Both the position numbers and the translations under genes were made by a program. A stretch of 64,000 nucleotides of DNA from Juglans regia (taxonomy: Eukaryota > Streptophyta > Magnoliopsida > Fagales > Juglandaceae). This document shows positions 10,160-21,430 of the stretch, piece after piece. The stretch is taken from NCBI RefSeq assembly GCF_001411555.2, contig NC_049903.1, forward strand, positions 24,998,270 to 25,062,269. The letters are read 5' to 3'. Positions within the stretch are counted from its first letter, which is position 1. Every line of letters begins with the position of its first letter. Below the pieces are notes generated by a model. That model ran no database searches. It worked only from the letters and a program-made list of their open reading frames with translations, and was not told where the DNA came from.

Positions 10160-11538
10160 TTTTGAGTCATGTCCAAAAATATTAGAATAAGCATCTGGTA
10201 CTGAAGCCTCTGATGATGCTTCTGATTGTGAGTCATCAGAATTATCATGTTTATGAGACTTTTGAAGAGATCTTTCAAGCTATTGGATTAAATCCTTTTT
10301 ATTAAGTCCTTCTAGAACATTAGTCTTCTTTTTGGACTTAGAGGATTTCTTGATAGAGGATGAGCTTGTAGTCTTCCCTCTTTGTGAAGCAGTTGGTGAA
10401 GTAAGGGCCTGGATTTAGGGATATCCAGTGGAAGTAGGGGAGCCATGTGTGATAGCAGGGAATTCCTTTGCATTCTGTAAATCAGGTGCAGTCTATGGGA
10501 AATCTCTGATTACATGGTCAATAATGTTTTGGGTATAGGGATACCTATCCCACCATTTTGTGAAGTAGTGCCAGACTAGAATATCGCCACTTCTTGCATA
10601 ATTCCATTTCATGATCCATGGAACTTTGTTTTGCCTGCAAAAATGAAGACAATAGGGGAATTTGGCCATATGACGATCCAGCTTACTAGTAACAGCATTA
10701 GCATAAGACTTAAAAACGTTTGCTAGGATATCAGGGAAGTTCTTAGGAAGTATACCATAGAGATTCCACCATGAAAGGAACTATAGTGGTAATTTCCTTT
10801 TAAATTTGTTGTCAAAATTGAGAAACCAGAAATGACACATATCTGGAACTTAGAAGAACATGAATCGGTTCCAAGCATTGATATAGTCATAATAATTGTA
10901 GGAATAGTCAGTGGCACAAAGTCTTTTGGAGTGAAGTGATTAGTTCCCCATTGTTCTTCCGTCAAGACTTGAAGGATGTACGCACTATGGTAAATCAGTT
11001 TTGTTTTATTGGTCTTATCATAAATTGGCTTTATGATAATGGAACCAGTGAGCACTAAGATGCTCGAATAGAATTGGAGCCTTTTGGAAGGATTATCCAA
11101 AATCCAATGAAAACCAGAAGGAAAATAGGAGGAAGCAATTTTGAATGGATCTGTATGCATAGACCTATTGGGTTCTATGTAAAACAGATTAGTTGAATGA
11201 ATTTTTTGAATATACTCAATCTTAGATCGAGGTATCAAATACCGAGTGGAAGCAGATTTTGACACGATTGCCTTGGCATAGGGGTCAAAAGCAGTAGCAA
11301 CTGTGGAAGCAAAGGTAGCAGGTTGGATAATCTTGCCAAGAGTGGTAAATCTATTAGCAATTTCCAAAGAGGAAGCAGTCTCATTTTTAATGAGTTTTTG
11401 GTTGGGAATTGGGGAGGGGGGAGCGTTGGTCTGTTTTTCTTTTCCTTTTTTCTTGCTAATGGTTGGGTGTCTACAAGAATTTACAGGTAAGAAAATCAGG
11501 TATAAAATTATTAGTGCCATTGATAAATTCAATATCAA
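10160..11538 (-). pseudogene. Second pararetrovirus ORF, function unknown
   Basis: The main open piece is 271 residues at 10723-11538. It contains a basic KKKGKEKQ stretch, then YLIPRSKIEYIQKIHSTNLF and FHWILDNPSKRLQFYSSIL. Beyond the stop at 10723 further coding-like sequence is readable in another frame to about 10160, with a Ser/Lys-rich stretch (SSSSIKKSSKSKKK) and an acidic Ser/Asp-rich end. It starts where the RNase H domain ends, in the position of the second ORF of florendovirus-like genomes. I do not recognise a domain. Confidence 0.6.
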
Positions 11539-11539
11539 A

Positions 11540-11905
11540 ATAAAAAAAACACTTAAAATACCTTGCCAGCGTGCAAAAATATGTTTTGATGCAATGTTTT
11601 TAACATCTTTTTCTAATACATATTTAGCACTTTTGCAATCAATCCTTAATAGGAATTTCTTATTGAGTAAATAACTCTAAAATTTAGAAATACATAGTAC
11701 TATAGATAAAATCTTTTTTTGATAGTACTATATTTCTCCTGTGCAGGATTCCAGACTCCAGAATGAAAGCAAACAACTTGTTCATAAGAGCCTGGTGAAA
11801 CAGTCTATTTCAGAATGTCACCATAACCAATGCCAGAGGTATCTGTTTCAACAATTTTGAAGGAATCAGAAGTAGGGATACCAAGGGTTACAATTTGAAG
11901 GTTAA
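11540..11905 (-). pseudogene. Pararetrovirus RNase H domain
   Basis: Minus-strand reading gives TSDSFKIVETDTSGIGYG, then after stops VCFHSGVWNPAQEKYSTIKK, then pieces around KSAKYVLEKDVKNIASK and FDIEFINGTNN. These are RNase H signatures of Caulimoviridae pol. At least three stops or frame changes are present. Its upstream RT neighbour is at 4128-5020, showing the circular permutation. Confidence 0.8.
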
Positions 11906-11960
11906 AGACATACAAGTTGTATGGGATATTATACAGGAACTATTTATGGTATAAATAATC

Positions 11961-12236
11961 TGAAGGAGATTACGCAGCAGAAGAAAACAGAGGAAGAATA
12001 TGTCCAAAGTTGGAATCCATTCTCATTATTTTCTGTAAACTGTCGACTAATATATATACAAAAGAAATGAAATATAAAATAAGGAAAATATTATTTACAG
12101 CTCATAACAATCGTAACCAACTAACAGAAGAATATTCACGTCCTGCCAACTCTGCAGCTGTCCATGCAGTACGTATTCTGTTGTGGAGAATCCGTGTCAA
12201 GGGGTAGTGGAAAGTTCTTTTCTGGTAGTCTCAACA
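11961..12236 (-). repeat. 3' LTR of the copia element
   Basis: This 276-bp copy is nearly identical to 16724-16999. On the minus strand it starts TGTTGAGACTACC and ends TCTCCTTCA. Confidence 0.95.
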
Positions 12237-12835
12237 TCCCCCCGCAAGATGGAGAGTATATGTTAATTACTCCCATCTTGGATAAATGTCGTGTGAAGGC
12301 AGGTGAGTGTAGCGGCTTAGTGAACAAGTCAGCCAACTGAGAGTGAGAAAAAACATGAGCTGTGACTACTTGTCCTTCTGTGATCTTATCACGAATTAGA
12401 TGACAATCTAATTCAATGTGCTTTGTTTGCTCGTGAAATATTGGATTTGCAGCAATGTGAATTGCCGCCAAGTTATCACAATATAAAGTTGCAGGATTTA
12501 AGATTGATATTTTCAGATCAGCAAGAAAATATCTAATCCATGTGAGTTCACAAACCACTGAGGCCATAGCTCTATACTCGGATTCCGTAGATGATCTAGA
12601 CACAGTAGTCTGTTTTTTTTATTTCCATGACACGAGTGATCTGCCAATGAAGATGCAGAATCCAGTTATAGAACACCTCGTATCAGGACAATTAGCCCAG
12701 CTTGCATCGGAGTATGCTGCAAGTTCCATCTCCGAATTCGCAGGAAAGAAAAGTCCTTGTCCTGGAGTTCCCTTTACATATCTTGAGAACTGCATTAAAA
12801 TGAGGATCACGGGGACTCTCCATGAACTGGCTTAA
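12136..12835 (-). pseudogene. Copia RNase H domain
   Basis: Two pieces in one frame, 12619-12810 and 12136-12603, are separated by a TAA where TCA is normal (SWKSKKQ has become SWK-stop-KKQ). Visible signatures are AYSDASWANCPDTRCSITGF, SSTESEYRAM and TLYCDNLAAIHIAANP. The end of the frame runs about 100 bases into the LTR, which is usual for copia. A frameshift near 12800 separates it from the RT frame. Confidence 0.9.
12237..12247 (-). promoter_or_regulatory. Polypurine tract of the copia element
   Basis: The minus strand reads TGCGGGGGGA immediately before the 3' LTR, the plus-strand DNA primer site for reverse transcription. Confidence 0.85.
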
Positions 12836-13576
12836 CAGGTGCACACTTTGGCTTAAATCTGGCCGTGTGTTGGTGAGATAGAGTAGCTTGCCAATCAATC
12901 GCCGATATAGTGCTGGGTCTTTGAACAATTCCCCTTCATCTTTACTGAGTTTGACATTTGGCTCCATAGGCAAATTAGATGGCTTTGCTGCTAACAATCT
13001 AGTTTCAGAAAGTATGTCCAAAGCATACTTCCTTTGGCAAAGTTGAATATCTCCTTTTGTGCTCCCCACCTCAATACCAAGAAAAAATCTAAGACTTCCA
13101 AGATCTTTGATCTTAAATTTTGTTTCCAAGAATCCTTTGACATCAGAAGTGGATTGAGGATCGAAACTCATTAGGATTATATCGTCTACGTAGACAAGAA
13201 GTGCTATAAAAGATGTGGTTGTAGCCTTGGTGTATAAGGTGTAATCTGCCTTCGATTGAACAAATCCAAATTCAATTAAGGAAGATGAAAGCTTGGCATT
13301 CCACTGCCTCGAAGCTTGTTTGAGACCATAGATGCTTTTTTGTAATCGGCACACTTTGTTCAAGCTTGAGGATGGATGACCAGGAGGTAAGCGCATGTAT
13401 ATTTCTTCATCAAGATCTCCATAAAGGAAAGCGTTGTTCACGTCCAACTGTTGAAGATCCCATCCTTTAATTGCTGCAACTGCAATGAGACAACGTATAG
13501 ATACTAACTTAGCAACGGGTGAGAAGGTGTCATGAAAATCAATCCCCTCTCGTTGCGTAAATCCTTTTGCAACCAA
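12692..13576 (-). pseudogene. Copia reverse transcriptase
   Basis: The open piece begins MVAKGFTQREGIDFHDTFSP and contains QLDVNNAFLYGDLDEEIYM and the catalytic LVYVDDIILMS (YVDD at about residues 129-132). The TGA at 13589-13591, in place of an Arg codon in the ER-KAHLVAKGF region, separates it from integrase in the same frame. After about residue 265 the frame is wrong because of the frameshift near 12800. Confidence 0.9.
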
Positions 13577-13588
13577 GTGAGCCTTAGC

Positions 13589-15022
13589 TCACTCGATGGT
13601 CCCATCCGCCTTAAATTTGTACTTGTAGACCCATTTGCAATCAATTGTTTTTTTGTTAGAAGGTAGGTCAACAATAGTCGAAGTTCCATTATTTTCAAGA
13701 GCATCGAGTTCTTCTTTCATTGCCTTACACCAAACAGGTTCTTGGATGGCTTGAGTATAGGAAGTAGGTTCAGTATGTAAAGAGATAGAAGTAGTGAAGG
13801 CCTTGAAAGCATGTGAAAGAGATTTATAAGAAAGTGAAGCAGATAAAGGAAAGGATACTTTTGAACCTTCAGCATTGGAGAGGAATGAACCTTGAGTCTC
13901 GGATTTTGACTGAGAAGGGTCAAGTGTAGCAACCAGTTGGCAATGGAAATCCTGTAGGTAAGCAGGTGCTATTCGAGTTCTATTTGTCTTGCGGAGAATG
14001 TTCTGATGAGAAGTAAAATCAGAAGATGAAGAAGGGATAGGAACATGATCTTGTTCTTCAAGATTGAGAAGGGGAGTGAAGGTTTCGGTTGAGGGAGCAG
14101 AATTTTCAAGAGATGTGTTTATTTCAATATTCTCAGTATTCTTTTCTGGTAGGCTGTGAGAAAAAACAAAATCTGTATTGGAATAGTGTGGTTGTTTTAA
14201 GGGAAAGATAGCTTCATGAAATACCACATCTCGTGAAATGAAAATCTGATTGGTGGACAAGTCGAGCAGCTTGTATCCTTTTACACTGTATGGGTAGCCT
14301 AAGAACACACATTTTCGGGCCCTGGGTTCAAACTTAGTTCTAGCATGACTAAGTGTAGAAGCAAAGCATAAACTGCCAAATATTCGAAGATGGGTGTATG
14401 TAGGTTTGACTTGATATAGGAGCTCAATTGGAGATTTGTAATCAAGGTTGGGAGTGGGGGTGCGGTTGATCAAATATACTGCTGTTATGACAAATTCATT
14501 CCAATACTTTATGGGCAAACCAGATTGAAACTTTAAGGCCCTTGCCACATTTAAAATATGTTGATGTTTACGTTCGGCTAATGCATTCTGTTGGGGGGTG
14601 GCAACACAAGTAAGTTGATGATGGATCCCTTTTGTTTGATAAAATATTGGCATTTGAAATTCACCCCCATTATCGGTTCTAACAATTTTTATTTTAGTTT
14701 CAAATTGATTTTCAATAAGGGAGCAAAAGTTTTGGAGAGCAATACGTGCCTCTGATTTGGTTTTTAACATGTAAATCCATGTACATCTTGTAAATTGATC
14801 TACAATAGTGAGAAAATATTTGGATCCATCATGAGCTTGAGTATTATTTGGAACCCAGATGTCTACTGAAATCAGGTCAAAAGGCTTTGTGACTTTGTTC
14901 TCAGTGTTTGGAAAAGGCAATTTATGTTGTTTTGCAAGTGGGCAAATATCACAAAGAAATCTGGTATGAGCTTTAGGTCTATCAGAAATGTCATAAACTT
15001 CTTTCAAAACATGCTCAGTCAA
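13589..15022 (-). pseudogene. Copia integrase
   Basis: A 477-residue open piece holds the end of the GAG-pre-integrase zinc region (CDICPLAKQHKLPFP) and the integrase core. The core segments are DLISVDIW, IVRTDNGGEF and QQNALAERKHQHILNVAR, giving the D, D and E catalytic residues. The GKLLDLS-type C-terminal region and a variable Ser-rich stretch follow before RT. It is in the same frame as gag, separated by a single TAA at 15155-15157. Confidence 0.9.
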
Positions 15023-15154
15023 GGAGCTATGTCCTAGCCGATAATGCCATAAAGTAAAGTCATCAAAGTTTGTAGTAGTAGCAGTATTAACAGAAGTAAA
15101 ATGAAGTAAGGTTTGAAGGTGAGAAGTTAAAGCATTGGGTGAGCTTTTCTGGTG

Positions 15155-16660
15155 TTAAAAGTGGTAGAGGCCATCCTTCACTTTACCCTGCCCAGTCGTC
15201 GTCCAAGAGAAAAGGTCCTGAATATAACATGAGTTAGAAAAAAAAATTAGGCAACAATTGGAGGTTTGAGCCAAAGACTTGGCAGATATGAGGTTAAAAG
15301 AAAACGTGGGAACACAAAGCACATTTTTTAGAGTTAGATTTTCTGATATTTGAACATCTCCAACATGAGTGGCTGAGGCAGAGTTACCATTTGGTAATCT
15401 AACTGCATTTGAAATTGTAGCAGTGATGTGAGTAAAGAACCGTGGGCTACAAATCATATGATTTGTAGCTCCAGTGTCAATAATCCATGGTGCAGCAACA
15501 TGTTGTGCAGCAGTGTGTGTTTGTGCAGAAAAACATATGTTTATACCAGACATGGGAGGGACATCTAGAGAAGTAGAGGTCATTTGAACTTGATTTGCAG
15601 CAGGGACGTGTGCTTCAGGTGGCTGTGTTTGGAGCAAGGCAATTAAACGACTATATTGTTCTTGAGTAATGGCTGGAGTATTGCTGACTTGTTCCTGTTC
15701 AAAAGAAACATGATTAGCAGCCGGTCTGTTTTTGTAGAAATTTTTGTGTCCAGGGGGGAATCCATGAAGTTTGTAGCACTTCTCTTTGTTATGTCCAGGA
15801 ATGTGACAATGTGAGCAAACCGGGAGACCAGGATTGGCCTTGAAGCAGCGTTCCAAGGAGTGGCCAGAAATATTGCAATGTGAGCAAAAAAGTTTGTCTC
15901 TCTGTGAGTTTGGATGGAATCTCTGATCTGGTCCTTTAGTGATCATTGCAACAGGTGTGGAAAGTGGGAGGGAATGCAGCTGCCGACGCCTCTCTTCCTG
16001 TTGTACTAAGGAAAGAACACGATTGAGTGGTGGAAGAGGGTCATAAAGAAGGATTTGAGCTCGAATATTATCATAAGAATCATGAATCCCCATTAAGAAT
16101 TGCATAACCTTACTCCGGTAGTGGTAATCTGCCAGGATCTTGACAGAACCACATGTACATAGAGGCATTGGTTCATATATTTCTAGTTCATCCCAATATC
16201 CTTTGAGTTTATTGTAATAAATACTCACAGAATCATCATCTTGGATCAAAGCAGAAACTGATTTCCGAAGCTGAAAAATGCGTGGTGCATTTTGAATGGA
16301 AAATCGTTCACAAAGGTCATGCCATACGGTGGCAGCATTGTCAGCATGTGCAATGGTTGGTCTGTGCTCGATACTTACAGAGTGTTGAATCCAAGCAATT
16401 ATCATATCATTACATCTTTCCCATGGAGTAAAAAGAGGATCAGATGTATTAGTGGGTTTAGTGATTTTACCATTGATGAAACCAAGTTTGTTTTTGATAT
16501 TGAGAGCTCGACACATGGTCCGTGCCCAGGTGACATAGTTTTCTGTTGTCAACAGCTCGGGAACTAACAGAGAAGAAGCTCCTTCACCAGGTTGGATGAA
16601 ATAAGGACTTGCAGGATGATGAGGGTTGGATTCAGGGTTTGGAGGGTTTCGGTTTTGCAT
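15155..16660 (-). pseudogene. Copia gag and protease
   Basis: The 501-residue open piece has an N-terminal copia gag domain (LLVPELLTTENYVTWARTM), two CCHC knuckles (CSHCNISGHSLERC at about 259-272 and CSHCHIPGHNKEKC at about 282-295) and an aspartic protease site IIDTGATNHM at about 393-402. It ends with a TAA (15155-15157) in the protease/pre-integrase connection. The frame continues unbroken beyond it, so one base change inactivated the polyprotein here. Confidence 0.9.
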
Positions 16661-16708
16661 GTTTTGCTCTGGTGAAGTATTGGAAAATGAGGAAGAATCA
16701 GTGCTCCT

Positions 16709-16723
16709 GGCTCTCTGATACCA
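16709..16723 (-). promoter_or_regulatory. Primer-binding site of the copia element
   Basis: The minus strand reads TGGTATCAGAGAGCC directly after the 5' LTR, matching the 3' end of initiator tRNA-Met. Confidence 0.9.
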
Positions 16724-16999
16724 TGAAGGAGATTACGCAGCAGAAGAAAACAGAGGAAGAATATGTCCAAAGTTGGAATCCATTCTCATTATTTTCTGTA
16801 TACTGTCGACTAATATATATACAAAAGAAATGAAATATAAAATAAGGAAAATATTATTTACAGCTCATAACAATCGTAACCAACTAATAGAAGAATATTC
16901 ACGTTCTGCCAACTCTGCAGCTGTCCATGCAGTACGTATTCTGTTGTGGAGAATCCGTGTCAAGGGATAGTGGAAAGTTCTTTTCTGGTAGTCTCAACA
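16724..16999 (-). repeat. 5' LTR of the copia element
   Basis: This 276-bp copy differs from 11961-12236 at four positions. Its outer end (TGTTGAG on the minus strand) abuts target duplication TAATC at 17000-17004. Confidence 0.95.
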
Positions 17000-17004
17000 T
17001 AATC

Positions 17005-17894
17005 TATCTATGCATTACACATGTTTGATAAAAGGCCCATTTGTTGTGTAGCCGTTGGAGTGGATTCAATTGCGTCATTTTGAACGTGGATTCAGGTTGT
17101 TGACTTAGTAGAGGAATTTCTTTCCTAGCTGTTTGAATTTTCTTTTACAAGAAAATGATTATTAATTTGGACGTTACTAAGAAAGAAAATAGTCAAGAAA
17201 GTTTTGAAATCATAGGCGTATGGAAGTCTGGAAAATGATAACTCCGCTTAACCAAGTCTGATATAAGCATGTGGAAATACGTTGCTTCATTGGCTTTATT
17301 TTGTTTTTGGAAATAACCAAATGAGAGAGGCAAGTGTTAATTTACCATTGGCGGTGGTGTTTTATTTTTATGCATTGTTAAAAATATTATTACTCCATTG
17401 TCCCAAAAAAAGGATATATTTTAGTATATGCAGAAAGTATGTTGGTAGAGATTTTCATGCTTCTATATATGTAAAATATTATATATACGTGATCTGCAAA
17501 TATATATATAGAGAGATATTTTTTGTAATCTTGGTTAAATGTGGTTAGTAATAGCGGTTAATGGTTTTGTTTACTTCAATTTATCTTTAGTAGTGACGCA
17601 TGTGAAAAAGAGCTTTACCTTTTTCTTATTCCACTGCCATTTGATTCCTTTGAAGGATGTTTTATGTTATCTAATTATTGGATATTAATTTTATAATTTT
17701 CTTTGCATGTTTGAATTTCCAGGAGTTTAGATTTTCTATTCTTCATTTCATTTTAAACTTGGTTAGTTGGTTTGCTTTATAATTATAAATGCAGTTAAGA
17801 GTGTTTTGTAATTTATCTTTATCATGTTTGATATATTTTTTAAAGGATATAAAACTCTAAAAAAGATCAAAATTTACATTCCTTAGATATAGGA
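17005..17894. other. Non-coding spacer
   Basis: No supported gene is present. An 88-residue frame at 17282-17548 is low-complexity and matches nothing I know. The stretch may be viral flank, Helitron interior or intron of the neighbouring GAUT fragment. Confidence 0.4.
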
Positions 17895-18030
17895 CTTTTC
17901 ATCCGGGTTCCGACCCAGGAACCTTGGTATACCCAGACCATAACTCAGGTTTCAAACTCGGGTTAGAACTCGGACTGGGTTTAGACTGGGTCAAACCCGA
18001 GCAGGAACCTGGAACCTGGTTATCCAACAG
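17895..18030. repeat. CGGGTT-rich subterminal repeat cluster, left of the GAUT fragment
   Basis: The stretch contains many short copies of GGGTT/AACCC words in both orientations (TCCGGGTTCCGACCCAGG, AACTCGGGTTAGAACTCGG, GGTCAAACCCGAGCAGG). A similar cluster lies at 23860-23950. Dense inverted subterminal repeats of this kind are typical of hAT-type non-autonomous elements, such as the one at 35805. Confidence 0.5.
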
Positions 18031-18054
18031 TTTCAATCCCAATGAATGTATGAC

Positions 18055-18485
18055 ATGAACATCTTTGATCTAGAGGCATGGAGGAAGACAAACATTAGCC
18101 TTGCATATCATTACGTATTGGCTTGAATAGGTATATCTCCATGACTCCATCATACATTGCCTTGGTTTAAAGAAGAATGAGACAAATAATGTTTAAGGAT
18201 CCCCCATTTTATTCTGTTTTTACCTTTATGCAGAACTTGAAGTCGGACTTGAGTTTGTGGCAACTTGGAACATTACCCCAGGAATAATAGCTTTCCATGG
18301 TCATGTCCATATCATCGATCCCTTTCAGCACATGCTAGGGCTTGGTTACTAGGAAAATACAAGCATTGCTGATGTTGAGAGTACTGGTGTCATCCATTTT
18401 AATGGAAGAGCGAAGCCTTGGCTAGAGATAGCATTCCCTCAACTTAGGCCATTGTGGGTCAAGTATGTGAACTTCACTGATAAAT
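18055..18485 (+). pseudogene. Galacturonosyltransferase (GAUT-like) 3' gene fragment, left part
   Basis: An exon piece at 18055-18130 reads MNIFDLEAWRKTNISLAYHY. An intron-like gap with GT at 18131 and TTATGCAG at 18226-18233 follows. A second exon piece from 18234 reads NLKSDLSLWQLGT and, after a one-base deletion, HGHVHIIDPF, then VIHFNGRAKPWLEIAFPQL. These are the C-terminal segments of GAUT-family glycosyltransferases of pectin synthesis (closest from memory to GAUT13/14). Breaks: a small insertion near 18117, a missing C near 18278, and a TAG in place of a Gln codon near 18350. The last exon is cut at 18485 by the gypsy element and resumes at 23764. Confidence 0.8.
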
Positions 18486-18931
18486 TGTAAGGGTCCAGAG
18501 GCTGAGCAACATTGAAGGGATTATGTGTAGTAGTAGCCAACAGTTGTTGAAGGCTCGTGGAAAGAATCACATGTAGCAACAGAAATAAGGATGGAAAGTT
18601 AGTTTTGTTAGTTAAGGAGATGTCAATATGACAAGTCGTGGTGAAGATGTATTGTTGTTTGTCATTTTCGTTTAATGAAGAGAATTGAACGGTGTCGTTG
18701 CATTAGTGTAGTCTGTAAAGAAGGCACGAAATGGTGTCGTTTCATTAATTGTCAACTATAAAAACATAAGCAAATGAAGTAAAGGGATATGAAATGATTC
18801 AAAAGACTTTCCCTCGCATTATCTTCCTGTTCTCTCTCTCTCCACATTTATTCTGAAGTTCTCTCTCTCTACTTCTTGGATCTTCTCTGTCTATTTCTTG
18901 GTAACTCATTCAGTGAAGGGGGCCCATTACA
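18486..18931 (+). repeat. 5' LTR of the chromovirus
   Basis: It starts TGTAAGGGTCCAGAGG and ends GGCCCATTACA, with a TATA box in CTATAAAAAC near 18757 and CT-rich stretches near the end. The following bases (GTTAGTATTAGTAG) could be a tRNA-Met primer site degraded by transitions. Confidence 0.93.
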
Positions 18932-18947
18932 GTTAGTATTAGTAGTC

Positions 18948-19935
18948 ATGGCTGAAGGAATGCGATCCTATGCACAAGTGTTAGATTCCTTGAATAATCT
19001 TAGACAGCAACAAGATCGACATCAAAAGCAGCTTGAGGATACAATTGATGTTCTGGTACATCAACAGGAAATTGCAAGAATCGACAGGGAGAATCAGGAT
19101 AAAAGATTTGCGGAAGTTATTCAGCAAATCTCAAGAGTATCAGTAAATGGATCGATGGCACATGAAGAAATGCATGAAGATAGTGAAGAAGTACCTTGCC
19201 GTGAACAAGTTGATAGAGGAATTTTTAAAAACATCAAAGTAGAGTTTCCAAGGTTTTCTGGTGGAAATCATGTGGAGTGGGTGTATAAGGCTAACCAATA
19301 CTTTTTGCACCATCAAGTACCATCGGGACAAAGAATTTTTTTTGCTTCTTTTTACATGGAGGAGGAAGCCTTGGTTTGGTTTCAAAATTCTACTGAAGCA
19401 GGTTTATTTCGTTCTTAGGATGAATTTACTCAAGCATTACAAGTAAGGTTTGGATTATCTGTTTATGATGATCCAATGGAGGCTTTTACAAGGTTGAAGC
19501 AAGTGAGTATAGTAGCGGCCTATAAGATAGAATTTGATTTGATTTCTAATAGGCTCAAAGGAAATTCTGAGAAGAATAAGCCAAGTTGCTTTATAAGTGG
19601 CTTGAAAGATGAGGTGGGGTTCACTGTGAAGATGTTTAATCCCAAGAACTTGAATGATGCATTTGGATTGGCCAAGATTCAAGAACAAAATATTTGGAGC
19701 ACAAGAAAGGTGTGGAAGAATACCTCTTATGATTCGGGGGCTAGTGTGCAAAGATCAATGCAAGCTCCTTCAATTTTGGGAACACCTCCTCGAGGGTAGG
19801 CTGTTTCTAAAATGCATTTCCAAAGAATCTCATAAACTCAAATGCAAGATAGAAGGAAGAAGAGTCTTTGTTATTTCTGTGATGAGAAATATTATCAAGG
19901 CCATAAATGTGCAAAACCAAGAGTATATGTTTTAG
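18948..19935 (+). pseudogene. Chromovirus gag
   Basis: The ATG at 18948 (MAEGMRSYAQVLDSL) is preferred over an upstream in-frame ATG at 18876, which lies inside the LTR. A glutamine-rich coiled-coil N-terminus is followed by the gag core VEFPRFSGGNHVEWVYKANQ. A TAG at 19416-19418 replaces a Trp codon, after which the same frame resumes (VRFGLSVYDDPMEAFTRL). A zinc knuckle CYFCDEKYYQGHKC lies at about 19873-19914, beyond another stop. Gag packages the RNA in the virus-like particle. Confidence 0.88.
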
Positions 19936-20015
19936 AGGGTATGGATTTATCTCAAATGGAGTCATGGAAATCAGATGAAGAAGCTGAGCAGTCACAAGAA
20001 GATGATAATTAGCAG

Positions 20016-20549
20016 ATGAAGGGAGTTGTTGGTGCTGCTTCAATTTCAGTTCAAGCTTTGGTGGGAACACCAAATCCAAAAACTATGAGAGTTCTTGGGC
20101 ATATCAAGAAGAGAAGGGTGACTATCTTGATAGACACTGACAATACCCATAATTTTGTGGATACTGCAGTGGCAAGTAAATGTGGGCTGGAAATACAGAA
20201 ATTTGACCATATGCAAGTTAGAATTACAAATGGTGATTTGGTGGCTAGTGATGGGAAATGTAGTAATGTGGCCCTACATATACAGGGTACAACCTTTGTA
20301 TCTGATTTGCTTACTTTGAATTTGGGTGGTTGTGATATTGTGTTGGGAGTACAATGGTTGCTGTCATTAGGCCCTATCCATTGGGATTTTGGCAAGTTGA
20401 GTATGCAGTTTACTTACAAAGGGGTTTTGACATGTTTAAAGGCATTAACTTCTAGTTTTAGCAACCTTGTTGATGATGTTGAGTTTGCCAAACTCTCTTC
20501 AATGGAGAGCAAAGGATTATTTTTGCAAATAACTGCAGTTCAGTCTTAA
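20016..20549 (+). pseudogene. Chromovirus aspartic protease
   Basis: A 177-residue open piece contains TILIDTDNTHNFVD, where the usual active site is IDTG; the Gly is replaced by Asp. The distal CDIVLGVQWL segment is present. A stop at the end of this piece precedes the RT linker. The active-site change alone should inactivate the enzyme. Confidence 0.88.
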
Positions 20550-20555
20550 GAGGTG

Positions 20556-21430
20556 TTGCATGATGTACCTAATGATATCTTGAATTTGTTAGACAGATTT
20601 TAGACAATTTTTGATGAACCAAGAGGCTTACCTCCACAGAGGTCTCATGATCATCAAATACTTCTGAAAAAAGATTCCGCACCAGTGAGTGTGAGGCCAT
20701 ATAGATATTCATATTACGAAAAGACTGAAATTGAAAAAATAGTCAAAGAGTTGCTACAGTCTGGTGCCATTAGGCCAAGTCAGTCACCATTTTCTTCACC
20801 TGTCCTTTTGGTGAGAAAGGGGGATGATTCTTGGCCAATGTACATAGACTATAGGGTACTTAATGAGGCCACAATCAAAGATAAATACCCTATACCAGTG
20901 GTGGATGAATTGCTTGATGAACTTTTTGGGGCAGTTGTTTTTTCCAAGCTTGATTTAAGGTCAGACTACCATCATATTCGCATGAAGGAGGATGACATTT
21001 CCAAGACAGCATTTCGAACACATGAGGATCATTATGAGTTTCTTGTAATGCCCTTTGGACTCACTAATGCACCCTCCAAATTCCAAGGTCTTATGAATGA
21101 TGTATTTAGACCATTTTTAAGAAAATTTGTCATTGTTTTCTTTGATGATATACTAGTCTATAGTAGAGATTTGCAGTCACATTTGAAGCATTTAGCCACT
21201 GTCCTGAATACTTTACAAGACCATCAATTGTATGCAAAGAGATCTAAGTGTCACTTTGCTTGCCTTGAGATTGAGTACTTGAGGCACCTCATTTCTAAGG
21301 AAGGGGTCAATGTAAATTAGAAAAAAATAGAGTCAATGATTAAATGGCCAGTTCCTATATCTGTTAAAGCATTGAGAGGGTTTTTGGGGTTGACTGGCTA
21401 CTACAAAAAAGTTTATTCGAGATTATGGCA
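20556..21430 (+). pseudogene. Chromovirus reverse transcriptase
   Basis: The open piece at 20685-21320 has [48 protein letters not shown] and the catalytic [10 protein letters not shown]. The usual LRSGYHQI is LRSDYHHI. It ends in a TAG at 21318-21320 in place of a Trp-type codon, and the connection to RNase H has a frame change near 21405. Confidence 0.9.

Larger units (their letters stand above)
4128..11960 (-). mobile_element. Endogenous pararetrovirus (Caulimoviridae), circularly permuted, nearly full length
   Basis: Reading the minus strand from the right, the order is: RNase H, a second ORF, intergenic region with TATA box, tRNA-Met primer site, movement protein, coat/zinc-knuckle region, aspartic protease and RT. 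The two outer ends share a stretch that overlaps in the RT-RNase H connection (TTTTGAAGGAATCAGAAGTA at about 4127 and 11853). The insertion is therefore one viral circle of about 7.8 kb opened inside pol. A polyprotein ORF plus a downstream ORF of unknown function is the organisation described for florendoviruses, which is my best but uncertain placement. All reading frames contain stops or shifts. The right edge lies between about 11890 and the copia insertion at 11961. Confidence 0.85.
11961..16999 (-). mobile_element. Complete Ty1/copia retrotransposon
   Basis: The element is 5,039 bp with two 276-bp LTRs (11961-12236 and 16724-16999), TG...CA termini, a primer-binding site and a purine tract. 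A perfect 5-bp target duplication TAATC flanks it (11956-11960 and 17000-17004). The LTRs differ at only 4 positions that I can count (about 1.4%), so it is the youngest LTR element here by that measure. The polyprotein frame is interrupted by three stops and one frameshift, so it could move only with proteins supplied by relatives. Confidence 0.95.

Noticed and set aside
12010..12207. 65-residue plus-strand ORF, repeated at 16773-16970
   Set aside because: It lies wholly inside the copia LTRs and is duplicated because the LTRs are; no domain.
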